A stretch of DNA of 64,000 nt from Eubacterium ventriosum (GTDB lineage: Bacteria > Bacillota > Clostridia > Lachnospirales > Lachnospiraceae): positions 1,809,501 to 1,873,500 of the forward strand of contig NZ_CP102282.1 in assembly GCF_025150745.1 (NCBI RefSeq), written 5' to 3'. A program made the position numbers and the translations under genes. Below the pieces are notes generated by a model, which searched no databases, was not told where the DNA came from, and saw nothing but the letters and a program-made list of their open reading frames with translations. This document shows positions 47,376 to 56,054 of the stretch, in pieces; position 1 is the stretch's first letter, and each line of letters starts with the position of its first letter.

Positions 47376-48329
47376 ATGGCTAATTTTTTTAAAAAGCTTG
47401 TCAGCGGATTAACCAAGACAAGAAATAATATTGTTTCTAATTTGAACTCAATATTTAACGGCTTTTCAAGTATTGATGATGATTTTTATGAAGAACTTGA
47501 AGAGATTCTTATAATGAGTGACATAGGCGTTAATACAACAGAAGAAATTCTTGATAACTTAAAAGAACAGGTTAAAGAGAACAAGATTAAAGAGCCTATT
47601 GAATGTAAGGAATTACTTATTAAGAACATTGAAGAACAGATGGACTTAGGAGAAAATGCTTACGACTTTGAAAATGAAAAATCAGTTATTCTTATGATTG
47701 GTGTAAATGGTGTTGGAAAAACAACATCAATTGGAAAACTTGCCAGTCAGTTTAAAAATAATGGAAAGAAAGTTGTACTTGCAGCAGCAGATACGTTTAG
47801 AGCAGCAGCGACTGACCAACTTAAAGAGTGGGCTAACAGAGCGAATGTTGATATTGTAATGGGAGCGGAAGGTTCTGATCCCGGTTCAGTATTGTATGAT
47901 GCCATTAGTTCTGCAAAGAATAAAAACGCTGACATATTATTATGTGACACTGCAGGAAGACTTCACAATAAGAAAAATCTTATGGAAGAATTAAAAAAGT
48001 TAGACAGAATCATTGAAAAGGAATATAATGGCTGTCGAAGAGAGAATTTTATTGTCTTAGATGCAACAACAGGTCAGAATGCATTGGCTCAGGCAAGACA
48101 GTTTAAGGAATGTACAGATATTACAGGCGTAATCCTTACAAAAATGGACGGTTCAGCCAAAGGTGGTATTGCCATAGCAATCCAGTCAGAGCTTGGAATA
48201 CCTGTTAAGTATATTGGTGTAGGTGAACAGATTGATGATTTACAGAAGTTTGATTCACATCAGTTTGTTGAAGCGTTATTTGAAGAAAATGGCGAAGACA
48301 TAACAAGCAACATTGAATTGGGAGAGTAG
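47376..48329 (+). CDS. ftsY: Signal recognition particle receptor FtsY
   Basis: Membrane-associated GTPase that receives the Ffh-ribosome complex. The 317-residue protein has an N domain (about 10-90) and a G domain with [40 protein letters not shown] and [11 protein letters not shown]. It lacks the acidic A domain of E. coli, as usual in Gram-positives. AAAAGGAGA precedes the ATG. ffh is at 50015. Confidence 0.96.
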   Translation: MANFFKKLVSGLTKTRNNIVSNLNSIFNGFSSIDDDFYEELEEILIMSDIGVNTTEEILDNLKEQVKENKIKEPIECKELLIKNIEEQMDLGENAYDFENEKSVILMIGVNGVGKTTSIGKLASQFKNNGKKVVLAAADTFRAAATDQLKEWANRANVDIVMGAEGSDPGSVLYDAISSAKNKNADILLCDTAGRLHNKKNLMEELKKLDRIIEKEYNGCRRENFIVLDATTGQNALAQARQFKECTDITGVILTKMDGSAKGGIAIAIQSELGIPVKYIGVGEQIDDLQKFDSHQFVEALFEENGEDITSNIELGE

Positions 48330-48362
48330 ATTCAGAAATAAAAAGCAAAAGGAAGTGGCATA

Positions 48363-49583
48363 ATGGAAGAGAAACTTACTTTAAAGAAATTTGAGGAAGC
48401 TAGTGAAATAGTAAAAAAAGTAACATTAAATACAAATCTTATTTATAGTGATTATTTTAGTGAACAGACAGGAAATCAGGTTTATATAAAGCCTGAAAAT
48501 ATGCAGTTTACAGGAGCATACAAAGTTCGTGGCTCATATTACAAAATAAGCACTCTTTCGGATGAAGAAAGAGAAAGAGGTCTTATTACAGCATCAGCAG
48601 GAAACCATGCTCAGGGTGTTGCATATGCAGCAAAGATTTTTGGGGTAAAGGCTACAGTAGTAATGCCTACAGTTACTCCACTTATGAAAGTTAACAGAAC
48701 AAAGAGCTATGGTGCAGATGTTATTTTATATGGTGATGTTTATGATGATGCATGTAATTATGCATTAAATCTTGCACAGAAAGAAGGATATACATTTATT
48801 CATCCTTTTGATGACCTTGATGTTGCGACAGGTCAGGGAACAATTGCAATGGAAATTTTTAAGGAACTTCCAACAGTTGATTATATTCTTGTACCAATCG
48901 GAGGTGGCGGACTTGCTACAGGTGTAAGTACACTTGCAAAGATGTTAAATCCAAGAATTAAGGTAATCGGTGTTGAACCTGAAAATGCAGCCTGCATGAA
49001 AGCTTCATTAAAAGCAGGAGAAGTTATAACACTTCCAAGTGCAAATACTATTGCTGATGGTACAGCAGTTAAGACTCCGGGAACAAAGATTTTCCCATAC
49101 ATAAAAGAAAACATTGATGATATTATTACAATCAAGGATGAAGAACTTATTGATGCATTTCTTGATATGGTTGAAAATCATAAACTTGTGGCAGAAAACT
49201 CAGGTTTACTTACAATTGCTGCATTAAAACATTTGAAATGCACAGATAAGAAGATTGTATCAATTATCAGTGGTGGTAATATGGATATTATTACAATGTC
49301 TTCTACATTACAGCATGGACTTATCCAGAGGGGCCGTGTATTTACAGTATCTGTTTTACTTCCTGATAAGCCAGGTGAACTCGTAAAGGTCGCAAACAAG
49401 ATTGCAGAGCAGCAGGGTAACGTTATAAAGCTTGAACATAACCAGTTTGTATCAGTTAACAGAAATGCTGCAGTGGAATTGAAAGTGACTTTAGAGTGTT
49501 TTGGCCACAATCACAAAGAGCAGATTCTTAAGGCTTTAAATAAAGCAGGATATAATCCAAAGGAAATTGCTCCAAGTCTTTAA
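48363..49583 (+). CDS. ilvA: Threonine ammonia-lyase with ACT domain
   Basis: PLP enzyme that deaminates threonine to 2-oxobutyrate. The 406-residue protein has the PLP-lysine motif TGAYKVRGSYYK, SAGNHAQGVAYAAK, the phosphate loop PIGGGGLATGVSTLAK, and a C-terminal ACT domain (about 330-400, SVLLPDKPGELVKVANKI). This is the TdcB/short IlvA type, whose members serve in isoleucine synthesis or threonine breakdown; which one cannot be seen here. AAGGAAG precedes the ATG. Confidence 0.92.
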   Translation: MEEKLTLKKFEEASEIVKKVTLNTNLIYSDYFSEQTGNQVYIKPENMQFTGAYKVRGSYYKISTLSDEERERGLITASAGNHAQGVAYAAKIFGVKATVVMPTVTPLMKVNRTKSYGADVILYGDVYDDACNYALNLAQKEGYTFIHPFDDLDVATGQGTIAMEIFKELPTVDYILVPIGGGGLATGVSTLAKMLNPRIKVIGVEPENAACMKASLKAGEVITLPSANTIADGTAVKTPGTKIFPYIKENIDDIITIKDEELIDAFLDMVENHKLVAENSGLLTIAALKHLKCTDKKIVSIISGGNMDIITMSSTLQHGLIQRGRVFTVSVLLPDKPGELVKVANKIAEQQGNVIKLEHNQFVSVNRNAAVELKVTLECFGHNHKEQILKALNKAGYNPKEIAPSL

Positions 49584-49596
49584 AAATAAAAAAGTT

Positions 49597-49634
49597 GAGG
49601 GTGTCAAGAAAAAATACTTGACACTCTATTTTTT
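49597..49634 (+). terminator. Terminator after ilvA, overlapping the next promoter
   Basis: GAGG-GTGTCAAG (49597-49608) pairs with CTTGACACTC (49617-49626), one bulge, then a T-rich run. Its 3' arm contains the -35 hexamer TTGACA of the ylxM-ffh promoter. Confidence 0.8.
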
Positions 49635-49646
49635 TTAGTGTATTAT
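49618..49646 (+). promoter_or_regulatory. ylxM-ffh promoter (TTGACA-17-TATTAT)
   Basis: TTGACA at 49618-49623 and TATTAT at 49641-49646 with a 17-base spacer made mostly of the T-run of the preceding terminator. Confidence 0.8.
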
Positions 49647-49673
49647 ACCAAAGGTAAGAGAAAAGGTGTGGCT

Positions 49674-50009
49674 ATGAAAGATATTTTTAAAAGCTCTCTT
49701 TTATATGATTTTTACGGAGAGTTATTAACAGAACATCAAAAAGAAATATATGAAGATTTTATTCTTAACGATTTAAGTCTTGGTGAGATAGCACAGGACA
49801 GAGGAATTTCCAGGCAGGGAGTTCACGATTTAGTTAAGCGTTGCGACAAGATACTTAACGGATATGAAGAGAAGCTTCACTTAGTGGAAAGATTTACTAA
49901 GACTAAGGAAGATGTTGCTGAGATATGTAAGTTAGCTGACGAACCTGATAATCAGTGCAATGTCAACAGAATTAAACAGATTGCACAGCATATTTTAGAG
50001 AATTACTAG
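49674..50009 (+). CDS. ylxM: YlxM / SRP-associated helix-turn-helix protein
   Basis: A 111-residue protein of the UPF0122 family with a sigma-70 region 4-like helix-turn-helix: YEDFILNDLSLGEIAQDRGIS then RQGVHDLVKRCDKIL. It is nearly always the gene before ffh and is thought to act with the SRP. ATG 49674 has an AAAGGTG upstream; the frame is open from 49638 over the promoter. ffh begins 5 bases after its stop. Confidence 0.93.
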   Translation: MKDIFKSSLLYDFYGELLTEHQKEIYEDFILNDLSLGEIAQDRGISRQGVHDLVKRCDKILNGYEEKLHLVERFTKTKEDVAEICKLADEPDNQCNVNRIKQIAQHILENY

Positions 50010-50014
50010 GAGGT

Positions 50015-51373
50015 ATGGGCTTGGCATTTGAAAGCTTATCCGATAAATTACAGAATATATTTAAGAATCTTAGAGGAAAAGGACGCTTAACAGAAGAAGA
50101 TGTTAAGGCAGCACTGAAAGAAGTAAAGATTGCACTTCTTGAAGCTGATGTTAACTTTAAGGTAGTAAAGGATTTCGTTAAGAAAGTTAACGAGAGAGCC
50201 GTTGGTCAGGATGTAATGAACAGTCTTACACCGGGACAGATGGTAATTAAGATAGTTAATGAAGAGTTAACTAATCTTATGGGGTCAGAAACTACTGAAT
50301 TAAAGATTTTGCCTGATAACCAGATCACTGTCATTATGATGATGGGACTTCAGGGCGCAGGTAAGACAACCACAACAGCAAAGATTGCCGGAAAGCTTAA
50401 GGCTAAGGGCAAGAGACCTCTTCTTGTGGCATGTGATGTTTACAGACCGGCGGCTATTGAACAGTTAAAGATTAACGGTGAGAAACAGCAGGTTCCTGTA
50501 TTCTCAATGGGAGACAAGCAGAAACCATTAAATATCGCAAAGGCTGCAATTGAACATGCAAAAAAGAATAACAACAATGTGGTTATTTTGGATACAGCAG
50601 GTCGTTTACATGTTGATGAAGATATGATGAACGAACTTGTGGAAATCAGAGATAACATTGAACTTACACAGACAGTTTTGGTTGTAGATGCCATGACAGG
50701 TCAGGATGCAGTAAATGTTGCAAAAGAATTTAATGAAAAAATAGGAATTGATGGTATTATCGTTACTAAGTTAGATGGTGATACAAGAGGTGGGGCGGCT
50801 TTATCAATTAAGGCTATCACAGGCAAACCTATTTTATATATAGGTATGGGTGAGAAACTTTCAGATTTGGAACAGTTTCATCCAGACAGAATGGCTTCAA
50901 GAATCCTTGGTATGGGTGATGTCCTTTCACTTATTGAAAAAGCAGAACAGTCAATTGACCAGGATAAAGCTAAGGAAATGGAACAGCGTTTAAAGAAGGC
51001 TCAGTTTACGTTTGATGATTATTTGGAATATATGGGTCAGATTAAGAACATGGGTGGCTTGTCTTCATTACTTAGTATGATGCCGGGAGTTGGTGGAAAG
51101 ATTAACGACGATATGTTACCTGATGAAAAACAGTTAGGTAAGATTGAGGCAATTATTTATTCAATGACTAAGGAAGAAAGAAGCAATCCTGATGTTATTA
51201 ATCCTTCACGTAAGCAGAGAATTGCCAAGGGTGCAGGAGTTGACATTAGTCAGGTAAACAAGCTTGTTAAACAGTTTGAACAGGCAAGAAAGATGATGAA
51301 AAGCATGCCCGGACTTATGGGTGGCAAAGGAAAGAAAAAAAGAGGCGGATTTAAGATGCCTTTTGGATTTTAG
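50015..51373 (+). CDS. ffh: Signal recognition particle protein Ffh
   Basis: The SRP54 GTPase that binds SRP RNA and signal peptides. The 452-residue protein has N and G domains (MMGLQGAGKTTTTAKIAGKL, VACDVYRPAAIEQLK, LDTAGRLHVDEDMMNEL, VTKLDGDTRGGAALS) and a Met-rich M domain (about 300-452) ending GKKKRGGFKMPFGF. AGGAGG precedes the ATG. Confidence 0.97.
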   Translation: MGLAFESLSDKLQNIFKNLRGKGRLTEEDVKAALKEVKIALLEADVNFKVVKDFVKKVNERAVGQDVMNSLTPGQMVIKIVNEELTNLMGSETTELKILPDNQITVIMMMGLQGAGKTTTTAKIAGKLKAKGKRPLLVACDVYRPAAIEQLKINGEKQQVPVFSMGDKQKPLNIAKAAIEHAKKNNNNVVILDTAGRLHVDEDMMNELVEIRDNIELTQTVLVVDAMTGQDAVNVAKEFNEKIGIDGIIVTKLDGDTRGGAALSIKAITGKPILYIGMGEKLSDLEQFHPDRMASRILGMGDVLSLIEKAEQSIDQDKAKEMEQRLKKAQFTFDDYLEYMGQIKNMGGLSSLLSMMPGVGGKINDDMLPDEKQLGKIEAIIYSMTKEERSNPDVINPSRKQRIAKGAGVDISQVNKLVKQFEQARKMMKSMPGLMGGKGKKKRGGFKMPFGF

Positions 51374-51441
51374 TGGGTTCATGAAAACAATGTTTTCTTG
51401 ATTATATATTTATTATTTACAATTTACGGAGGTAAGAAAAA

Positions 51442-51687
51442 ATGGCAGTAAAGATGAGATTAAAGAGAATGGGTAAAAAGAGAAATCCTATCTACAGAAT
51501 CGTTGTTGCTGATTCAAGAGCACCAAGAGATGGTAGATTTATCGAAGAAGTAGGAACATATGATCCTAACCAGGACCCAAGTATATTCGATCTTAAAGAA
51601 GAATCTGTTAAGAAGTGGTTAGCTAATGGAGCTCAGCCAACAGAGACTGTTGGAAAACTTTTGAAAATCGCTGGCATTGAAAAATAG
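51442..51687 (+). CDS. rpsP: 30S ribosomal protein S16
   Basis: An 81-residue protein with the family opening [20 protein letters not shown] and [28 protein letters not shown] precedes the ATG. It lies in the usual rpsP-khpA-rimM-trmD-rplS order. Confidence 0.98.
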   Translation: MAVKMRLKRMGKKRNPIYRIVVADSRAPRDGRFIEEVGTYDPNQDPSIFDLKEESVKKWLANGAQPTETVGKLLKIAGIEK

Positions 51688-51705
51688 TGTTAGGAGGGCG
51701 AATTC

Positions 51706-51933
51706 ATGAAAGAATTGGTTGAAACAATTGCAAAAGCACTTGTTGATTCTCCTGACGAAGTTGTTGTAACAGAAAGTGAAACAGAAAGAGAAATCGTTTT
51801 ACAGTTACATGTTGCCCAGGAAGATATGGGAAAAGTAATTGGAAAGCAGGGAAGAATTGCAAAAGCAATCCGTTCTGTTGTTAAGGCAGCAGCTTCAAAA
51901 TGCGATAAGAAAGTAAAAGTAGAAATTCAGTAA
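51706..51933 (+). CDS. khpA: RNA-binding KH-domain protein KhpA
   Basis: A 75-residue single KH domain with the GxxG loop VIGKQGRIAKAIRSVV. KhpA works with KhpB (Jag-type) in RNA binding and cell-envelope control in Firmicutes. TAGGAGGG precedes the ATG. Confidence 0.95.
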   Translation: MKELVETIAKALVDSPDEVVVTESETEREIVLQLHVAQEDMGKVIGKQGRIAKAIRSVVKAAASKCDKKVKVEIQ

Positions 51934-51980
51934 CGGATATAAATCTGTTCAGTGGCGTAAGCTATTCGAATACAAGTGCA

Positions 51981-52010
51981 ACAAGGCTGGTTAATCCAGC
52001 CTTGTTTATT
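51981..52010 (+). terminator. Hairpin between khpA and rimM
   Basis: ACAAGGCTGG (51981-51990) and CCAGCCTTGT (51996-52005), perfect 10-bp stem, followed by TTATT. It is probably an attenuator that lowers the expression of rimM-trmD relative to rpsP. Confidence 0.8.
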
Positions 52011-52028
52011 ATATGGAAGGAATATTGA

Positions 52029-52538
52029 ATGGAAGAATTGTTCAGAGTGGGGGTAATCAGCAATACTCACGGAATTAGAGGCGAGGTTAAGGTTTATCCA
52101 ACAACAGATAACGTAAGACGTTTTGACGATTTAAAAGAAGTAATACTTGATACAGGAAAGGAACAACTTAACCTTCATGTGACAAGCGTAAAATATTTCA
52201 AAAACATGGTTATTTTAAAATTTAAAGAATTTGATAATATTAATGACATTATCCCGTACAAGGGAATGGATTTACTTGTTACAAGAGAGAATGCAATTCC
52301 TTTGGAAGAGGGAGAATATTACATAGCTGACATTATAGGAAGCAAAGTAATAACAGATGAGGACAAAATATTAGGAACGCTTACAGATGTTTTGCAGACA
52401 GGCGCAAATGATGTATATGTTGTAAAAACAAAAGATGGAAAAGAAGTATTATTACCATCCATTGAAGAATGTATACTTGATAGAGATATAGAAAATAAAA
52501 TTGTTAAAGTACATATAATGAAAGGACTTTTGGATTAA
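52029..52538 (+). CDS. rimM: Ribosome maturation factor RimM
   Basis: A 169-residue 30S assembly factor that binds S19. It has the N-terminal RimM domain with GVISNTHGIRGEVKVYPTTD and a C-terminal PRC barrel (about 95-169, YYIADIIGSKVITDE). A TGGAAGGA motif precedes the ATG. Its stop overlaps the trmD start. Confidence 0.95.
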   Translation: MEELFRVGVISNTHGIRGEVKVYPTTDNVRRFDDLKEVILDTGKEQLNLHVTSVKYFKNMVILKFKEFDNINDIIPYKGMDLLVTRENAIPLEEGEYYIADIIGSKVITDEDKILGTLTDVLQTGANDVYVVKTKDGKEVLLPSIEECILDRDIENKIVKVHIMKGLLD

Positions 52539-53266
52539 TGAATTTTCACGTACTTACACTATTTCCGAAAATGATTGAGCAGGGCATAAATACAAGTATT
52601 ACAGGTCGTGCCATTGAAAAAGGACTTATAAGTTTAAATGCAATAAATATAAGAGATTATGCAGGAAACAAGCATGGTCAGGTAGATGATTATCCTTATG
52701 GTGGTGGGGCAGGCATGGTTATGCAACCGGGACCTGTTTACAGAAGTTATGAATCAGTGACTGAAAAGATTGGATACAAGCCAAGGGTTATATATCTTAC
52801 ACCACAAGGTAAGGTTTTTAATCAGAGTATGGCAGAAGAATTTTCCGAGGAAGAAGATTTGGTATTTCTCTGTGGACATTATGAGGGAATAGATGAGAGA
52901 GTTCTTGAAATGATAGTTACAGACAATGTTTCTATCGGTGATTATGTTTTAACAGGTGGAGAATTACCTTCAATGGTTATGATAGATGCCATATCAAGAC
53001 TGGTACCTGGTGTACTTAATAATGATGTGTCAGCAGAATTTGAATCTTTTAATGATAATCTGTTGGAATATCCACAGTATACCAGACCGGCAAGTTTTAT
53101 GGAAAGGGAAGTTCCGCCTATATTGTTATCAGGAAATCATCCGAAAGTTGAGGAATGGCGCAGACAGCAGTCTATCCTTAGAACTATGGAAAGACGACCT
53201 GATTTAATGAAAAAGGCAGAATTAACAAAGCAGGACATTAAATTTATAAAAAGTCTTGATAAATAA
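52538..53266 (+). CDS. trmD: tRNA (guanine37-N1)-methyltransferase
   Basis: A 242-residue SPOUT methyltransferase that modifies G37 next to the anticodon. The trefoil-knot motifs are VDDYPYGGGAGMVMQPGPVY, FLCGHYEGIDERVLEMI and SIGDYVLTGGELPSMVMIDA. The start overlaps the rimM stop by one base. Confidence 0.97.
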   Translation: MNFHVLTLFPKMIEQGINTSITGRAIEKGLISLNAINIRDYAGNKHGQVDDYPYGGGAGMVMQPGPVYRSYESVTEKIGYKPRVIYLTPQGKVFNQSMAEEFSEEEDLVFLCGHYEGIDERVLEMIVTDNVSIGDYVLTGGELPSMVMIDAISRLVPGVLNNDVSAEFESFNDNLLEYPQYTRPASFMEREVPPILLSGNHPKVEEWRRQQSILRTMERRPDLMKKAELTKQDIKFIKSLDK

Positions 53267-53302
53267 TAAAAGTTATGTTACTATAACAAATGCTGTAATA
53301 AG

Positions 53303-53335
53303 ATTGGCTTTAGAATTATGCCAATTTTTAAGAAA
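53303..53335 (+). promoter_or_regulatory. Possible L19 leader hairpin
   Basis: ATTGGC and GCCAAT, about 53303-53328, form a short stem followed by TTTTT, between trmD and rplS. Position suits a ribosomal protein L19 autoregulatory leader, but the fold is not certain. Confidence 0.4.
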
Positions 53336-53400
53336 ATAAAAGATGGTCCTCTGTTACGGAATATTGTATTAAGAACATCGGAATAAATAAGGAGGCTATT

Positions 53401-53745
53401 ATGCAGGAATTAATTAAGGAAATTGAAGCAGCTCAGATTAAAGAAGTTACAGATTTTAACGTAGGTGATACAATTAAGGTTCACGCTAAGATTGTAGAAG
53501 GAAACCGTGAAAGAATCCAGGTTTTTGAAGGTCTTGTAATTAAGAAACAGGGTGGAAGCAACAGAGCTACTTTTACAGTAAGAAAGCAGTCAAGTGGAAT
53601 CGGCGTTGAAAGAACATGGCCATTATACTCACCATCAATCGCTAACATCGAAGTTGTTAGAAGAGGTAAAGTAAGAAGAGCTAAACTTAACTACATCAGA
53701 AACAGAGTAGGTAAAGCTGCTAAGGTTAAAGAATTAGTTAAATAA
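53401..53745 (+). CDS. rplS: 50S ribosomal protein L19
   Basis: A 114-residue protein with [37 protein letters not shown] and [19 protein letters not shown], all standard. AAGGAGG precedes the ATG. Two tandem terminators follow. Confidence 0.98.
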   Translation: MQELIKEIEAAQIKEVTDFNVGDTIKVHAKIVEGNRERIQVFEGLVIKKQGGSNRATFTVRKQSSGIGVERTWPLYSPSIANIEVVRRGKVRRAKLNYIRNRVGKAAKVKELVK

Positions 53746-53790
53746 TACTATGCAGAAAGCATTGGTATGCTTGATGTATACCTGAGTATA

Positions 53791-53822
53791 AAAGAAGCGG
53801 GTTTTCACTCGCTTCTTTTTTT
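53791..53822 (+). terminator. First terminator after rplS
   Basis: AAGAAGCG (53792-53799) pairs with CGCTTCTT (53810-53817), then T-run. Confidence 0.88.
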
Positions 53823-53853
53823 GAACTGATTAAAAATGGTCAGTTCTTTTTTT
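53823..53853 (+). terminator. Second, tandem terminator after rplS
   Basis: GAACTGA (53823-53829) pairs with TCAGTTC (53840-53846), followed by seven T. It marks the left edge of the low-GC accessory region. Confidence 0.82.
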
Positions 53854-53922
53854 ATGCCAGAAATGGAATACATAGCTATCTTATTAAATTAAGGTGGCTA
53901 AATTAAAAGAAAGGAGGTGAGA

Positions 53923-54036
53923 ATAAAAAAATTATTAAAAGCACCAACACATACTATGCCAATGCAATATAATAATGGAGTTACAATGGAACTTGTTAGT
54001 TATGGAGTGATTTCACAAGCCGGATGGAAAAATTGA
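53923..54036 (+). pseudogene. Small peptide frame with perfect RBS and ATA at the start position
   Basis: AAAGGAGGTGA ends 2 bases before an ATA codon at 53923, from which the frame runs 37 codons: (I/M)KKLLKAPTHTMPMQ, then NNGVTMELVSYG, then VISQAGWKN. With ATG in place of ATA it would be a standard small gene. The in-frame GTG at 53917 overlaps the RBS and cannot use it. A later ATG at 53956 lacks an RBS. It is either a start-codon mutant, a rare AUA-started peptide, or a translation-competent leader. The next promoter's -35 box overlaps its stop codon. The peptide family is not known to me. Confidence 0.5.
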
Positions 54037-54061
54037 CAAAAACCTAAAAAAATAATATAAT
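54033..54061 (+). promoter_or_regulatory. Consensus promoter of the ABC cassette (TTGACA-17-TATAAT)
   Basis: TTGACA at 54033-54038 shares bases with the stop codon of the small peptide frame; TATAAT is at 54056-54061. Both hexamers and the 17-base spacer are perfect, 55 bases before the first permease gene. Confidence 0.88.
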
Positions 54062-54116
54062 CACGTGGACTATTTACATTTTTAAACAAAAAATCTGAAG
54101 ATAGGAGATTGATAAA

Positions 54117-55394
54117 ATGCTAAAAAATGCTATAGCATATATTTTAAGAAAAAGAAATAGAACAATTATAGTATTTATTATTTTAACAGTAGTTCTCTCT
54201 TGTTTATATTCATGTATGAATATAACAAAATCAACAAATAATTTGGAAAAAAACTTATACAAGATTTCAAATACATCATTATCAATAACTAAAAATGATG
54301 GTGATACTTTTGAAACTAATCAGTTTAAAGAATTAGATAATATAAAAGAAATACAAGAAATTATCACTAATTATGATGGACTAGCTAGAACTACAAACAT
54401 CAAAGTTGTAGATGGAACTCAATTAGTAGAACGAGATGATTTATCAGATGAGTTCAAAAATATGCTTTCAGTAGAAGCTACTAATAATAGTGAAAAGAAT
54501 AATTTATTCAATAGTGGTATTTTTACTATTATAAAAGGCAGACATATTAATAATAATGATAGAGGAAAAATTCTTATTCATAAGGAACTTGCTGAAAAAA
54601 ATAACCTAAAACTTAATGATAAAATCAAACTTCAATTAATTGATTTTAATAATAGTGAAAAGAAATCAGAATATGAGTTTGAGATAATTGGAATCTTTTC
54701 AGGTAAAAAACAAGAAAAATATACTGGCTTATCATCAGACTTTAGTGAAAATATGGTATTTATTGATTATGAATCAAGTCAAAAAGCATTAAATAAACCT
54801 GAAAATAACAAAATTGTTAATAAACTTGCAATATTTTCAGACAGTTCAGAAAATACAAAGGTAGCATTAAATAATATTAAAAAAATTAAAATTGATTGGT
54901 CAAAATTTAATGTTTCAAGTGATAACCATGTATTTGAAGAAACACTAGAGTCTATAGATGGAATAAAACATATTATTAAGATCATGACATATTCAATTAT
55001 GATAGGTGGAATAACAGTTTTGTCATTAATATTAATACTATGGTTAAGAGAAAGAATATATGAAATAGGAATATTATTATCAATTGGTATAAGTAAAATA
55101 AAAATTGTAACTCAATTTATACTTGAATTATTATTTATATCACTACCCTCTTTTGTATTTTCATTGTTTATAGGAAATGTAATATTAAATATTATAGTCG
55201 GTGGATTTATGAATTCTGATGATTCAACAATAATGGTTGATAGCTTACTTAAAAACAATAATTTAATTTCAAATCTTATATCATTTCTACAAAGTTACGG
55301 AATATTAATTGGAATTATTGTTCTATCAGTTATTATTGCAAGTTTAATGATATTAATTAAAAAACCAAAAGAAATATTGTCAAAAATAAGTTAG
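54117..55394 (+). CDS. ABC transporter permease, FtsX/MacB type (first)
   Basis: A 425-residue membrane protein: one N-terminal transmembrane helix (about 15-38), a large extracytoplasmic domain (about 40-275), and three C-terminal helices (about 283-305, 330-355 and 388-412). This is the FtsX/MacB permease layout. It shares the opening KNAIAYILRKRNR and the block IHKELAEKNNLKLNDKIKLQ with the second permease at 56055, so the two are paralogues. TAGGAGA precedes the ATG. Very AT-rich. The substrate is unknown; relatives handle antimicrobial peptides, lipoproteins or signals. Confidence 0.85.
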   Translation: MLKNAIAYILRKRNRTIIVFIILTVVLSCLYSCMNITKSTNNLEKNLYKISNTSLSITKNDGDTFETNQFKELDNIKEIQEIITNYDGLARTTNIKVVDGTQLVERDDLSDEFKNMLSVEATNNSEKNNLFNSGIFTIIKGRHINNNDRGKILIHKELAEKNNLKLNDKIKLQLIDFNNSEKKSEYEFEIIGIFSGKKQEKYTGLSSDFSENMVFIDYESSQKALNKPENNKIVNKLAIFSDSSENTKVALNNIKKIKIDWSKFNVSSDNHVFEETLESIDGIKHIIKIMTYSIMIGGITVLSLILILWLRERIYEIGILLSIGISKIKIVTQFILELLFISLPSFVFSLFIGNVILNIIVGGFMNSDDSTIMVDSLLKNNNLISNLISFLQSYGILIGIIVLSVIIASLMILIKKPKEILSKIS

Positions 55395-55404
55395 GAGATT
55401 AAAA

Positions 55405-56043
55405 ATGAATATATTAGAAATAAAAAATGTAACATATAATTATTCAAATTCAAATGAGAAAGTATTATCTTCAGTAAATCAAAAATTTGAAATTGGAAAA
55501 TTTTATGCAATAATTGGAAAATCAGGGGCAGGAAAGTCAACATTACTTTCTCTATTAGCAGGTTTAGATAAACCAAAAAAAGGTCAAATCTTATTTAAAG
55601 GAAATGATATAGAGAAAGATGGCTATAGTAATCATAGAAAAAATAACATATCGTTAGTTTTTCAAAACTATAATTTAATTGATTATTTAACACCAATAGA
55701 AAATGTTAGATTAGTAAATAAAAAAGCATCTGAAACAATCTTATTTGAATTAGGGCTTGATAAAAGTCAAATAAATAGAAATGTAATGAAGTTATCAGGA
55801 GGACAACAACAAAGAGTGGCGATTGCAAGAGCATTAGTTTCAGAAGCCCCAATAATTTTAGCAGATGAACCTACTGGAAATCTTGATGTTGATACTGCTG
55901 GTGAAATAATTGAAATACTTAAAAAGTTAGCCAAAGAAAGAAATAAGTGTGTAATCGTAGTAACACATAGTAAAGAAGTAGCAAATTCTGCTGACATTAT
56001 TTTAGAATTAAGAGATAGAAAACTTAAGAAAATAAATAATTAG
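55405..56043 (+). CDS. ABC transporter ATP-binding protein (MacB/LolD type)
   Basis: A 212-residue ATPase: Walker A IGKSGAGKSTLL (about 37-48), Q-loop LVFQNYNLIDYL, signature KLSGGQQQRVAIARAL, Walker B ILADEPTGNLD and switch His in VVTHSKEVANSA. The LolD/MacB-like form fits FtsX-type permeases on both sides. TTAGGAGA precedes the ATG, 10 bases after the first permease. Confidence 0.95.
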   Translation: MNILEIKNVTYNYSNSNEKVLSSVNQKFEIGKFYAIIGKSGAGKSTLLSLLAGLDKPKKGQILFKGNDIEKDGYSNHRKNNISLVFQNYNLIDYLTPIENVRLVNKKASETILFELGLDKSQINRNVMKLSGGQQQRVAIARALVSEAPIILADEPTGNLDVDTAGEIIEILKKLAKERNKCVIVVTHSKEVANSADIILELRDRKLKKINN

Positions 56044-56054
56044 GAGGTACAATA

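Noticed and set aside
53917-53922. GTG start for the small peptide
   Set aside because: The GTG overlaps the AGGAGG it would need.
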